From positions 16,067 through 80,066 of the forward strand of contig CAJTTE010000013.1 in assembly GCA_910579265.1 (NCBI GenBank): a stretch of DNA of 64,000 nucleotides, in the 5' to 3' direction. Of this stretch, positions 46,567 to 56,067 are shown in pieces; within the stretch, counting starts at the first letter, position 1; each line of letters begins with the position of its first letter. Below the pieces are notes generated by a model that saw nothing but the letters and a program-made list of their open reading frames with translations, was not told where the DNA came from and searched no databases. This DNA comes from an uncultured Ruminiclostridium sp. Its GTDB lineage: Bacteria > Bacillota > Clostridia > Oscillospirales > Ruminococcaceae. Position numbers and translations under genes: made by a program.

Positions 46567-46608
46567 TGTACCAATTGCATTATAGTCCAACACTGTACTA
46601 ATTGTCAA
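46567..46608 (-). promoter_or_regulatory. marR-MATE promoter with putative MarR operators
   Basis: Minus strand TTGACA (46603-46608), 18-bp spacer, TATAAT (46579-46584). Direct repeats AATTAGTACA (46594-46603) and AATTGGTACA (46567-46576) lie 27 bp apart on either side of the -10. Confidence 0.7.
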
Positions 46609-46683
46609 CGGGAAAAATTCACAAAAGTTATGTGAAAAAATTATGAGTTTTTGCCACGGGAGGTTTTGTAAATCCTTGTTTTA

Positions 46684-46873
46684 TTAGGGCATACCTGAAA
46701 ACAAAGCAAATATGTAAATTACGCTAAAAGCTTGGAGATTTCAAGAAAAAAAGCGGAGAAATGCGAGGGTATTTCGTAGTTATTCCTTTGGGATAATTAC
46801 CGGTATTATTTGATGCGGAAAGCGTCCGCAGTTATTTGAAATTGTGCAGTTTGCGGTTTTTCAGACAGTTCTG
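46684..46873 (-). repeat. Repeat family C, copy C6
   Basis: Inverted relative to C2: TTAGGGCATACCTGAAAACA at the left, TTTTTCAGACAGTTCT at the right. Confidence 0.85.
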
Positions 46874-47290
46874 ACAATGAATCTTTATGTTTGAAATTCA
46901 ATAACGGCCTATTCCACAACTATCAAAAAACAGAGGATAGAGACAAATCCTTTATTTATAATGTGATAAAGGATTAAGTTTTGATTTTTCTGTTTTTGTA
47001 AAATTGAATTTTTAAAAAAACTCAAAGCAATTTGAAGCTTATCTGTGCAGGCATTGTTTACGGGTCGGGTCACTCTGTCTTTACAGCATTTGTTTCTTTT
47101 AAAAATGAACCACATGAAAACAAGAAAAATATTAGAAAGGATTTTCTGACCAAGTGAATTATTGTTATAATACAGACCGGAGTATATTTTCGATCATTTC
47201 AGACAATTGACGTAAAATAATTGAATAAGCTCATGTGATGCAATGTGTATTATGATATGAGTATTTTACAGATGTTTTGCCGAAGAGGAT
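46874..47290. other. Intergenic stretch, no supported gene
   Basis: About 415 bp of AT-rich sequence; only short frames without start signals. Confidence 0.35.
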
Positions 47291-47319
47291 TTGACAAGGA
47301 AAATTTGATTTGTTATAAT
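47291..47319 (+). promoter_or_regulatory. Consensus promoter before a gene remnant
   Basis: TTGACA (47291-47296), 17-bp spacer, TATAAT (47314-47319). The DNA after it is only decayed coding sequence. A related but degenerate copy of this region is at ~57400-57560. Confidence 0.75.
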
Positions 47320-47353
47320 ACAAATCAGGATCATTTGGTAGGCGCCGATAGAC

Positions 47354-47817
47354 ATGGCAAGCGTTTATGTTGATAATGGCGCTGTTATAAAAAAGATTGC
47401 CGAAACGGCAAATGAAAAGGGTTTTTGAATCGGTTGTTTACGTTACGGGACACAATGCTTTGGAGCCGGCGGGACGTACATTTTATATGTATATAACTGA
47501 GAAGTCCGGCGTTTTTAATGCGATGCTCCGGTACGATAAGTTTCATAGTGATAAGATGCAGGATGCTGCAAAAAGATTTTTTTATTTATATGACTTTTTC
47601 TTCGCAGAAAATTTCACGGGAAAATTGTGACAATTTAATTCGGTCATACCGGGCTTTTTGTAAAATCTATATTTTATTGGTTAATAACAAAACGTTCGGA
47701 CAACCGTCATCGACTGAGGACAGCTTTGAAATATCTTTTCAAATATTTAAAGCCGGGACAAAAGCGCTTGAACGTAAAAAATGGCGATTAAATAAGAAAA
47801 GCATTATCCATTTATAA
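47354..47817 (+). pseudogene. Gene remnant(s) of unknown type
   Basis: A 24-codon ORF at 47354 (MASVYVDNGAVIKKIAETAN...) follows the promoter, and further short frames (47397-47630, 47518-47817) overlap in other phases without ribosome binding sites. Parts resemble the region before the GNAT remnant at 57661. Probably a decayed gene. Confidence 0.35.
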
Positions 47818-48029
47818 AAACAGCTGCATATATCTTCAATACGTCTGTGTCACAGGTAAAAAACAATGCTGTACGAAATTGATATAACACATTCCGTCGG
47901 GATATCGTGCTTCCGGCATATAATTTAACGGTTCTTATTGCTTCGTTCACTCAATCGTTTTTTAATGATTGAACTTAAATCTTTATGAAGGGATGATATG
48001 GCTTTGCTGTATCATAAAAGGAAAAAGGT

Positions 48030-48785
48030 ATGACATACAGAGAGATCATCAAGCATATTGACGACGGGGCAAATTATTACGTCGGCTTATTCGGAGAAGC
48101 CGTACATATGGAGAGGATTGACAAAGAATTTTATTCTTATGTAAAACCGAAAGCAGGGGAACAAGGAATATCATTTATTTATAATGTTAGTATCAACGAT
48201 CTTCCTGCGGAGCAAATGAAATCGGTGATTGACGAAATGAAATCAATGGATATGCCGATCTGGTTCGGCATGGATTTATCCGATGAGGCGGCGTATATAT
48301 TTTCGGGGAAAAAACCTACTCATGAAAAGAGGGAGCCGAAAGAAGATGATGAAATTTATTTGGCTATGCTTCCCGAAGAAAAAATAGAATATCAAGAAAA
48401 TAATTATAAAATCATCAAGGTGCATACTGCGGAAGAATTTGCGGTGTGGGCGCGAACGGCAAACGATATTCTTGCAGGAGGGCACCCCGATATACATCCT
48501 GTTAATCATTTTATCTGGTGTGAAAAAATGGGTGTTAAATGTTATATTTTATATCACAACGGCATGCCTGTTTCCGTAGCGTCCGTTATGGATAACAACG
48601 GCGCTGCGTCTCTTGAATTTGTCGGTACTATTCCCGAAATGCGAAAACATGGATTTGCAAGGGCTGTATGTGAAAAAGCCGTAAGCGACGCTTTTACCGA
48701 CGGCGCGTCAATAGTTACAATCCGTGCGATCAACAGAACAGTGGCGAAATTGTATCAGTCTATAGGATTTAAGGTTTATGATTAA
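48030..48785 (+). CDS. GNAT family N-acetyltransferase
   Basis: 251 residues, AAAGGAAAAAGG upstream. The N-terminal ~110 residues are unassigned. The C-terminal GNAT domain has ASVMDNNGAASLEFVGTIPE (strands and motif A start), MRKHGFARAVCEKAVSDAF (pyrophosphate loop, here R-K-H-G-F-A) and NRTVAKLYQSIGFKVYD (last motif). The TAA stop lies within the first bases of repeat C7. A decayed homologue is at 57661. Substrate unknown. Confidence 0.85.
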   Translation: MTYREIIKHIDDGANYYVGLFGEAVHMERIDKEFYSYVKPKAGEQGISFIYNVSINDLPAEQMKSVIDEMKSMDMPIWFGMDLSDEAAYIFSGKKPTHEKREPKEDDEIYLAMLPEEKIEYQENNYKIIKVHTAEEFAVWARTANDILAGGHPDIHPVNHFIWCEKMGVKCYILYHNGMPVSVASVMDNNGAASLEFVGTIPEMRKHGFARAVCEKAVSDAFTDGASIVTIRAINRTVAKLYQSIGFKVYD

Positions 48786-48971
48786 CGGCTGTCTGAAACG
48801 CCGCATAATGCATGCTTTCTACAAGCTGCTGACGCTTTGCATATCAAAGAATGCCGATAGTTATCCCAAAGGGATAACTATAAAATATCCCGGCATTTTC
48901 CGTTTTATTTCCTGAAATCCCCATGCTTTAGCGTAATCGTACTAATTTTCTTTGTTTTCGGATACGCACTA
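48782..48971 (+). repeat. Repeat family C, copy C7, overlapping a stop codon
   Basis: Left end TTAACGGCTGTCTGAAACGC, centre TAGTTATCCCAAAGGGATAA, right end TTTGTTTTCGGATACGCACT. Confidence 0.87.
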
Positions 48972-49364
48972 ATATAAAAACGCAGCTTTAATAAGATGTC
49001 GCAATTGAGCGGCAAAGCCGATTCAATCCTCCGTTTAATGATTATAGGCTCTTTGAATCACGACGTCCTGTCTGCTCCTGGGCATGCAATACGGTATCAT
49101 GGTGGATCGGGTGATGGAACCTGTCATTTAATGATGATACGATATCCGCCGGAAAACTTTACGCGGATGGAATGCTCACGGTTAATAAAAGCCTTGGAGG
49201 CAAGATACACAGGTATAGGTTATATTATTGATGTTGTGGAAATGGCGGTAAACATAATAAAGCAGGCACATAAAAATCTTAGTGTGTTTTGTGTTTTTAC
49301 GGTCTGTAAATAGCGGAATAAATGATTTTATGGATCTTACCGAAAATTTCCTTATAATACAGAT
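48972..49364. other. Possible coding remnants
   Basis: A plus-strand frame at 48996-49313 (105 codons) has no ribosome binding site. A different phase near 49120-49230 reads FNDDTISAGKLYADGMLTVN and looks more protein-like. This pattern fits a frameshifted remnant; no family recognised. Confidence 0.3.
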
Positions 49365-49400
49365 ACGGGCAGAACTCTAAAAATCAGTTCTGCCCGTTTG
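49365..49400. terminator. Strong hairpin
   Basis: ACGGGCAGAACT/AGTTCTGCCCGT with a nine-base loop; a few T follow on the plus strand. Its gene, if any, is lost or is the remnant just upstream. Confidence 0.6.
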
Positions 49401-49447
49401 CAATTATTAATGATCCCGTAAGTTTGCAGTTATTAAAATTTCTTTTA

Positions 49448-49637
49448 TTAGGGGTTATTTGAAAAGCCGCATAATGCAGAATTTTTACTAACTGCGTGCG
49501 CCTTCCATGTCAAAGAATCCGTTAGCTTATCCCAAAGGGATAACTAAAAAACTCTCGTTTTTCTCCGCCTTTTCCTTGAATTCGCCACGCTTTAGCGTAA
49601 TCGCATATATTTGCTTTATTTTCAGATACGCCCTAAT
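49448..49637 (+). repeat. Repeat family C, copy C8
   Basis: Well-preserved ends TTAGGGGTTATTTGAAAAGC and TTTTCAGATACGCCCTAAT, which are inverse of each other. Confidence 0.9.
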
Positions 49638-49674
49638 AATCCCGGGAGTCCGGAGTTATTAAAAATTCTTCTTA

Positions 49675-50112
49675 TTATTTTTTCCTTTTTATGGGGAAGT
49701 AATAATCCATCTGTGCATATCCCATTATTTCTTGTGCAAGCGATGATGTAATTATATTTCCTAATTGGCAGCGCAGCTCATCCTGTTCAAAGCCATTTTC
49801 ACATAAGAATTTATCCACTTGCGTATTCATAAGCTCCGTATCTGTTTTTTGATCGATGTCAGTTGCAACGGCGTAAAGACCTCCCTTAAAATCTACGATT
49901 TCGAATTCCGACGGAACGCTCATGCCGTCTTCGAGCATATACAGCCACGTAAAACCGTCTTCTCCGCCAAACAAAAAATCCTTTGGAAAAAGTCCGCGTT
50001 TTTGTGAGGACATCCATTCCTCGAACCGGTCAAATTTTTCCTCGCCAAACATTCCGTTTCCGGACGAAACCATTTTGCAATCCGGCATTTCATAAATCCT
50101 TATACTTTGCAT
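49675..50112 (-). CDS. GyrI-like effector-binding-domain protein
   Basis: 145 residues from the ATG at 50112 (AGGAGG eight bases upstream). A stand-alone small-molecule binding domain of the GyrI/AraC-effector type: MQSIRIYEMPDCKMV at the start, FEEWMSSQ..., FEIVDFKGGLYAVATDIDQK in the centre, and a C-terminal YAQMDYYFPIKRK. The last segment mirrors YHQLNFYAPIKLK at the end of the MerR protein encoded at 51823, which has the same domain. It is preceded by a MerR-type promoter like that of the merR gene, so it is a probable regulon member and may bind the same ligand. Confidence 0.82.
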   Translation of the reverse strand: MQSIRIYEMPDCKMVSSGNGMFGEEKFDRFEEWMSSQKRGLFPKDFLFGGEDGFTWLYMLEDGMSVPSEFEIVDFKGGLYAVATDIDQKTDTELMNTQVDKFLCENGFEQDELRCQLGNIITSSLAQEIMGYAQMDYYFPIKRKK

Positions 50113-50281
50113 TTCTATTCCTCCTGTGAACATTTAAATTCCTGATTTATATTATCATTACTGCTGAAATTCCTGTCTGCGCACAACACGTATTTAAACA
50201 GCACGATAACCAATATTGTGATTATTTTAATGCGGAACATTACCTTAAAACGGGCTGATTCCTTTTGCTGATGTTAAGTAT

Positions 50282-50312
50282 ATTATATACTGTTCCCTAA
50301 CGGAAGAGTCAA
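50282..50312 (-). promoter_or_regulatory. MerR-type promoter of the GyrI-like gene
   Basis: TTGACT (50307-50312), a 19-bp spacer holding CTTCCGTTAGGGAACAG, then TATAAT (50282-50287). Over-long 19-bp spacers with a dyad are typical of MerR-activated promoters. Confidence 0.85.
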
Positions 50313-50685
50313 TATAAAAATTTTCTTTCTTTCAAAATATCATTTGGGGCATACAGTGTAATGATTGCCGTTGTTTGACAGGTAAATTGAAATTATTTTT
50401 TAATCAATTCAAATCTGTCTGAGTTCCGTAAAACCGCAGGCATGGGGTAAATTTCATATTTGGTCTGTACTTTTTTCAGATGCTCGTCATCGTCGAAGGA
50501 GCAGCCCATGGGCCGCCGACCGCCGTTGTTTTGCCGACCCGTTATATATGCCGATGGATCAAGAACCGAGCAGGTAATTTATTAATGCGATTTCATAAAG
50601 CATAGTTTTAAACCGGATAAATTTTACTATTTTTGATTTTATTTTTCAGGGGGTTTTATTATAAATATTTCGATGCACTTTTGAA
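50313..50685. other. Intergenic stretch, no supported gene
   Basis: About 370 bp after the stop of the 50686 gene; only short frames. Confidence 0.35.
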
Positions 50686-51777
50686 CTATTTCTTTTTATT
50701 GCCCGCCGTTTCCACGGCGTTAATATAATATAAATAATCGTCGGGGGTAGGAGTTACCTGAAAATTCGGATTACAGCATCCACATCTCCATATAGTCCTG
50801 CCGCCAAGTCGATAAGAAATTCCCGAAGTGCATTTTCCCGAAATTCTGTTTTCACATCCCTTGTCACTTGCCGAAAAATTATCGATCACACTTTGCGGGC
50901 AGTTATTGATGTATTCAATAACCTTATCCATTTTTTTAATCCGAAAATAAAATATGAATTCGGTATCCATACTGGTAAGCCAAAAATCGGCGTTTGTATT
51001 TCTGTCCCGGTCGCTTTCTTTTTTATAATACCGAATCTGAGGACCCTCGTTCCAATCCTGAAAATTATAACAGTAGTTTCGTCTTATAAGCTCCTCATGT
51101 ATTGATTGAGCCGTGATTCTGTCCCGTTGCGAATGAAAAAGATCACAAACTGCGTCAACTCCGTTGCCGTGATCCGCCGTATCCCAATCGTTTTCAAGCA
51201 ATTTGTAATTCAGTCTGCAAAAGTCCTTGAATCTTCCTGTATTATTTGATTTAACTGCCAGGTCGTATAATATCGCCATAACATTTTTATTGTCAGGGTA
51301 CGAAACGGTAATAACGCTATTACCCTTTATTTTTTCTCCGACCAGTCCGTCGATTATAATGCCGTAATTTCCCAGCTTATTTAAAAACGCGCCGGCATTT
51401 GTAATTTTCATGATCTTACATTGCTCTTTAAATTTGTCCGCTTGTATGAGCAATTCGCCGTTGCGCTTCAATTCTCCCGAATATCCCAATACATAAAAAA
51501 TCTTTGCATACTTATAGGATTCATCCCGGGAGGTTCTTGCCTCCCTGGAAAAATATCCATACTCGTTCATATCATATATCGGAAGCAGCATATCCGCAGG
51601 AGAGTTTAATATATCTTCATAGAGCGCATGAAAAATTTCATGAAGCTCTTTTAAACCGCTTTTTAACTCCTCCTGCGTACATATCGTTTTATATACATCA
51701 TGTATGGTAAATATATCCGGATAAGGGATCAATTCTTTTTTCCTGAGCTCAGACCAACGTTCTATCCAGTATTTCAT
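50686..51777 (-). CDS. Uncharacterised protein with C-terminal Cys cluster
   Basis: 363 residues, no signal peptide or TM segment, AAAGGAATACGAGA before the ATG. The N-terminal two thirds look helical (LKELHEIFHALYEDILNSPA). The C-terminus has a Cys pattern, CENRISGKCTSGISYRL then WRCGCCNPNF, and ends DDYLYYINAV. The protein at 57816 has the same length, the same helical DQLLHIFFCMYDDMEQNPE segment and a similar Cys-rich end, so the two form one family. Function unknown; it may bind metal. It is the next gene after merR on the same strand and could be in its transcript. Confidence 0.65.
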   Translation of the reverse strand: MKYWIERWSELRKKELIPYPDIFTIHDVYKTICTQEELKSGLKELHEIFHALYEDILNSPADMLLPIYDMNEYGYFSREARTSRDESYKYAKIFYVLGYSGELKRNGELLIQADKFKEQCKIMKITNAGAFLNKLGNYGIIIDGLVGEKIKGNSVITVSYPDNKNVMAILYDLAVKSNNTGRFKDFCRLNYKLLENDWDTADHGNGVDAVCDLFHSQRDRITAQSIHEELIRRNYCYNFQDWNEGPQIRYYKKESDRDRNTNADFWLTSMDTEFIFYFRIKKMDKVIEYINNCPQSVIDNFSASDKGCENRISGKCTSGISYRLGGRTIWRCGCCNPNFQVTPTPDDYLYYINAVETAGNKKK

Positions 51778-51822
51778 TCTCGTATTCCTTTCATTTTTGC
51801 TTTCCGAATATTTATGACAGCC

Positions 51823-52773
51823 TCAAAGATCATCCTTTAACTTTATGGGCGCATAGAAATTCAGTTGATGATATCCGAGCCCTTTCCTGATCTCCTCATC
51901 CGCATAAATCATATGGACAGACGTCGTACGGCTGTCGTCGATAACAAAGTTTGTTTTTTCTATCCATTTTTCAATTTTTTTCATCACTTTATTGCCGCTT
52001 TCACCATCGCCGTCTATACTTACCGCGGCCGCATACAATCCGCCAGGGTGCTCAATAATTTTGTACGGCGCCACATCGGCATCTGTTATTTCGTCCTTGA
52101 TACGCCAGATCCATTCAAGGCTTCCGTTATTTTCGCACAGAAAATCGGGAGCGTCAAAAATAATGGGTTTGTAAAAATCGTTGTGAGCTTCCTGCCATAG
52201 CTGAAATTGTCCGAAAATTTCGTCATAAGGCATTGCTCCGGATGTAACCGCTCTGAAGCTCGGAATACGGACAATTATTATATCCGGCACTTTATCGTTA
52301 AGCTTTTCCGTAACCTCAAAAAAGCGGTCGGTAATAGCCGAGTTTCCGTTGTAATCCACATTTGTAAGCTGTGTTTCGATGACGCTTGCCTTTTCATACA
52401 GAAGTTCTATATCTTTTTCCTTTTCAAAATCCAGTCTTTTTATTTGATCAATAAATTCCAGAACGATTTTTTTCAATTCATGTAAAAGAGAAACCTCTTC
52501 ATCTATATTATCTACCTTTTTTTCGAGCACATCCAAAACCGTTTCCGCTCCCGCGGCGCTGAATATACGCTTAATATCTTTGATACTAATATTAAGTCTA
52601 CGCAAGATCAAAATCTGCTCCAGGCGTTTGATTGCGGCTTCATCATATAGCCTGTAGGCATAATCGTCACTTCGTATGCTTTCGAGCAGGCCCATATCCT
52701 CATAATACCGGAGAGTACGGGAAGATATATTATATCTGACGGATATTTCTCTGATTTTAGTTAAGTTCCCCAT
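51823..52773 (-). CDS. MerR-family regulator with GyrI-like ligand domain
   Basis: 316 residues from the ATG at 52773 (AAAGGA upstream). MerR helix-turn-helix and wing: IREISVRYNISSRTLRYYED then YRLYDEAAIKRLEQIL. A long helix (~75-130) dimerises, and the C-terminal ~160 residues are a GyrI-like effector domain (IPSFRAVTSGAMPYDEIFGQ, HPGGLYAAAVSIDGDG, YHQLNFYAPIKLK), like BmrR. It would twist promoters with long spacers when a ligand binds. Its own promoter and that at 50282 share the dyad, so both are likely targets. Confidence 0.92.
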   Translation of the reverse strand: MGNLTKIREISVRYNISSRTLRYYEDMGLLESIRSDDYAYRLYDEAAIKRLEQILILRRLNISIKDIKRIFSAAGAETVLDVLEKKVDNIDEEVSLLHELKKIVLEFIDQIKRLDFEKEKDIELLYEKASVIETQLTNVDYNGNSAITDRFFEVTEKLNDKVPDIIIVRIPSFRAVTSGAMPYDEIFGQFQLWQEAHNDFYKPIIFDAPDFLCENNGSLEWIWRIKDEITDADVAPYKIIEHPGGLYAAAVSIDGDGESGNKVMKKIEKWIEKTNFVIDDSRTTSVHMIYADEEIRKGLGYHQLNFYAPIKLKDDL

Positions 52774-52804
52774 ATTATTTATTCCTTTCGTTGACATTAA
52801 TTAT

Positions 52805-52835
52805 ATCATACCCTGTTCCCCAACGGAAGAGTCAA
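52805..52835 (-). promoter_or_regulatory. MerR-type promoter of the merR-like gene
   Basis: TTGACT (52830-52835), 19-bp spacer with CTTCCGTTGGGGAACAG, TATGAT (52805-52810). Nearly identical dyad to 50288-50306. Confidence 0.87.
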
Positions 52836-52897
52836 TAGTAATTTTAAAAAAATATAAAAACAAGTCCTAAAGGAAACAGGCAGTTTCCAGTTGGTTC

Positions 52898-53077
52898 TAT
52901 GGGTTGCCTGAAAGCCGCAAAATGCACGGTTTCAATTGACCGCTGACGATTTCCGCGTCAAAGAATGGCGCAAATGGATAAATATGAAACATCCTCGTTT
53001 TACTCCGATTTTTTCTTGAAATCACCATATCCTCAGCGAAATCGTACAAATTGCTTTGTTTTCAGATACATCCTAAA
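52898..53077 (+). repeat. Repeat family C, copy C9
   Basis: Left end TATGGGTTGCCTGAAAGCCG, right end TTGTTTTCAGATACATCCTA; the centre palindrome is degraded. Confidence 0.8.
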
Positions 53078-53136
53078 TAAAGCTATCTGCTGCCGTCAGA
53101 TTTTAATGTGAGATTTTATGATCCCCCTTATACAAA

Positions 53137-53173
53137 CAAGGCATCACACTTGAAAAAACAGTGTGATGCCTTG
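53137..53173. terminator. Strong symmetric hairpin
   Basis: CAAGGCATCACACT/AGTGTGATGCCTTG, 14-bp perfect stem. No T run of good length follows; the neighbouring gene it would serve is not clear. Confidence 0.5.
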
Positions 53174-53377
53174 ATCGATTTTTGAAATTTTCTGCAAGAG
53201 GGGAAGCACCGGATAATTTATAAAAAGCCGGTGGCCTTTTATAATGCCGTTTTCGATCCGGAAAATTTCGCCGAAAAGGTATATGCACAACATAGAGCTT
53301 CAGCAGCTTCAAAATGCTTTTATAATTTTTAACCGGATAGACTGCTTTTAAGTTTTAAATTGGTTAATATAGTGTTA

Positions 53378-53537
53378 AGTGTTCACATATAGCTCCCCAA
53401 CACGTCTTTTCGGAAAATTTTAAAGTATATTCCGTTAAATTTTTTTGAAATGCGCAAGTATGTCCGCGAAAATTTGCCTCATCTACGGCAAAATTATGCC
53501 GGGAAATCCGCATATCGTTTTTATGTGAACACGCTAT
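53378..53537 (+). repeat. Repeat family B, copy B5
   Basis: Ends AGTGTTCACATATAGC and TTTTTATGTGAACACGCTAT. It stops five bases before the stop codon of the minus-strand XRE gene. Confidence 0.82.
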
Positions 53538-53541
53538 TGCT

Positions 53542-54789
53542 TCAAATGTTCTCAGAAGCTTTTTGTATATAAGATAGGGCAAGCTCCTCTAACTCTTTGC
53601 TTCTGCGCAGCATTTCTATTATATGATTCCTCTTTTCTTTCAGGCAGTCCTTGGTAAAGGATTCCCGCTGATGAGCGATAGTCGCGATTTCCTCTGCAAA
53701 GGATATAATTTCATCATATTGTCTTATTGCCATTGCCATGAATTCTTTATCGATATCGGGAATCATATCCACGCACAATTCAAAAAACTGCTTGGTTCTC
53801 AGCTTGTTTTCATAATGGATAAATGCGTGGGGGAAAACGCAGTCAATTTGATCCGCATCGCTTTTATTTTCTTCCCTTAATAAATCGCTCCAGTTCCGGT
53901 ACATAACCATACCGTGGCCCTGCATTTTATCCTCTTTGCAGTGGCTGTCGTTCAATAATAAGGCTACTCCTCTGTTTAGAGCATTGGTACACGCCTTAGC
54001 TAACGGCATTTTTTCATTTGAAGGCCTGAGCGTCATCATATCGCAATCTATCTTGTACCAGCCGGTGTATTGATTAAGCCGGTCAAAGTTTATGTTTGCA
54101 TTTTTCAGATCGTCACCCTCCAAAAAGCCTAATCCCTTTAAAGTATGTCCATAGTCGGAAAAGCCTACGGCAAAAATAGTATCGGTATATTCTTTAGGAA
54201 TAATGATTACCGGATAGCCGTGCTCAATCTGCCAACGGGCGAGAGTAATAAACTCATCTTCCGAATAATCCGCCTTCGAATGTATCTCATAATCCAGATC
54301 ATATATTAAAAAGCTGTCATGAACACATTCATCCGGAGAATAGGAATATCCGAAGCATACGTTCGTAATGGCCGACTGCAAAATATATTCCTTGTCATCG
54401 TTTATTTGGTGTTTTTGGGCGTCCCTGCGCTGCTCCAATCCGAAAAATAATTTTAACGCAGTTAAAAGGGAGGCGAATGAGATACTCTTAGGCCATTCGG
54501 GACCTGAATAATCGGCCACAGGGCTCCGCGGCTTAAGAAGAAATTCATAATTAAAACTCACATTATCAAGCAAAACGCTTGTTTCGGGAAGAAGAATCCT
54601 GTCTACCGAACAATTAAAAAATTGAGACATTTTACAAAGCGTCAATACATCGGGGATTGCTTTTCCGTTTTCCCATTTACTGACCGCCTGAGGTGTAACA
54701 TTAAATTCCTCTGCGAGCTTTTCCTGAGTGCAGTTGCTTTTTGTGCGCAGATATGCAATTTGTTCACCCATTTTTACAGTGTCAAACAT
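53542..54789 (-). CDS. XRE-family regulator fused to a C39/BtrH-like domain
   Basis: 415 residues from the ATG at 54789 (AAAGGAG upstream). An N-terminal helix-turn-helix (QIAYLRTKSNCTQEKLAEEF, then NVTPQAVSKWENGKAIPD) is followed by ~330 residues of a soluble domain. Its middle part (ARWQIEHGYPVIIIPKEYTD, FAVGFSDYGHTLKGLGF, YKIDCDMMTLRPS) has the order of papain-like/BtrH-type domains: a bound-substrate strand, an aromatic His segment and an Asp/aromatic segment. No clear catalytic Cys is seen, so it may be a sensor. The C-terminal ~80 residues are a coiled helix. Target genes unknown. Confidence 0.7.
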   Translation of the reverse strand: MFDTVKMGEQIAYLRTKSNCTQEKLAEEFNVTPQAVSKWENGKAIPDVLTLCKMSQFFNCSVDRILLPETSVLLDNVSFNYEFLLKPRSPVADYSGPEWPKSISFASLLTALKLFFGLEQRRDAQKHQINDDKEYILQSAITNVCFGYSYSPDECVHDSFLIYDLDYEIHSKADYSEDEFITLARWQIEHGYPVIIIPKEYTDTIFAVGFSDYGHTLKGLGFLEGDDLKNANINFDRLNQYTGWYKIDCDMMTLRPSNEKMPLAKACTNALNRGVALLLNDSHCKEDKMQGHGMVMYRNWSDLLREENKSDADQIDCVFPHAFIHYENKLRTKQFFELCVDMIPDIDKEFMAMAIRQYDEIISFAEEIATIAHQRESFTKDCLKEKRNHIIEMLRRSKELEELALSYIQKASENI

Positions 54790-54814
54790 GTTAATTTTCT
54801 CCTTTGTTTTTCTT

Positions 54815-55101
54815 ATAAAACACCGCACAACAAACCTCTAACGGCTTTGCCGCACGTTTGCGCTGATAGGCCGAAGGCCTTACAAAGTCATCATTTAAAC
54901 CGTTTTTCCTTAAAATACATCAGCAATTCCGGTTTTAAGAGTGGTTTTACCTGATGCGACTGATTTATGCAGTCTGACTCGACAGGATGTTCTGGGATAT
55001 TCGGCCAAAGCGGGGAAGCAAGAATCACAAAAAAGCGAATATCACTAAAACGGTCGACGACGCAATAACGTGACAATAGCTGTGCGGTGTTGTGGCTTAA
55101 T
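54815..55101. repeat. Degenerate family-A-related element (A7)
   Basis: Begins TAAAACACCGCACAACAAAC with ACGGCTTTGC nearby and ends GCTGTGCGGTGTTGTGGCTTAA. The terminal words ACACCGCACA/TGTGCGGTGT match family A, but the 287-bp body is different. Confidence 0.55.
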
Positions 55102-55406
55102 ATTAGCAGTTTTCTTTTATATTGTCCATACATTACAGGTTGTTTTTATCTGAAGAACTAAACCCGCAGTTGATATCCTATGAAACTAAAAATCAGGCGG
55201 ATAGATTTTGGTTTCGGTCCGCCTCTATTACCGGTTTTTATATTTTGCAAAACCGTTTTTGTATGTAAACACTGCTTTAAATCCGACAGCCGTACTTTTA
55301 AAAACCTCAATTTATCGGATGATCCGAAACTATAGCTAAGATGCATAATCAAAACGATCAAAAATGTGTGTTAAGCCGCTTATTCCGATTTAACACAGAT
55401 TTTTGA
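55102..55406. other. Intergenic stretch, no supported gene
   Basis: About 300 bp; short frames only, no shared repeat recognised. Confidence 0.35.
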
Positions 55407-55600
55407 TTAGGGGCAATCCGAAAAGCAGCAAAATGCACGATATCTGCTAATTGCCGACATTTTCCGCGCCAAAGAATGTCGATAGTTGTCCCAAAGGGAC
55501 AGATATGAAATACCTTCGTATTTCTCCGCTTTTTCCCTTGAAATCTCAATGCCTTGGGCTTGATCGTACAAAATTGCTTTGTTTTCAGATTGCCCTATAG
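55407..55600 (+). repeat. Repeat family C, copy C10
   Basis: TTAGGGGCAATCCGAAAAGC at the left and TTTTCAGATTGCCCTATAG at the right; centre AGTTGTCCCAAAGGGACAGA. Confidence 0.88.
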
Positions 55601-55817
55601 TTGGTGATAATCCTTGAGTTTTCTTCGATTATGAATTTCGATACGGAAACCGCACAGCCGTTAGCTCTGAAATCGGCAATATCGTTTCGGATATGCAAAG
55701 GCTTGTTTGATTCCGGCTGTAAAAATCATTTTATAGTTTCTTGTAAGCGGATATAAATTGTATAAGATAAAACTTGTTGATTTTTGTAGCAATTTGCGGT
55801 ATAATGACTTGTATAGA

Positions 55818-55962
55818 GAGCGTTCGCATAAAGTCCGCTACATGCCTTTGCGGCAAATTAATTTAATTTTTTAAAATACAAGCTGCTACATCAAAATTTT
55901 CTTTATCTACTGTAAAATTATGCTTGAAAATCCGTATATCGGTTTTATAAGAATACGCTTTA
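55818..55962 (+). repeat. Repeat family B, copy B6, degenerate
   Basis: Ends GAGCGTTCGCATAAAG and GGTTTTATAAGAATACGCTT; shares TTATGCTTGAAAATCCGTAT with other members. Confidence 0.75.
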
Positions 55963-56067
55963 GTTTAACTTCTTGACATGACGCTATTTTTGCAATCGAA
56001 ATCAAGAAAAATGTTATCCGTTCCTTTATAATTATCATAGAGCGATCAAATAAGGCGGTGGCAAGGG

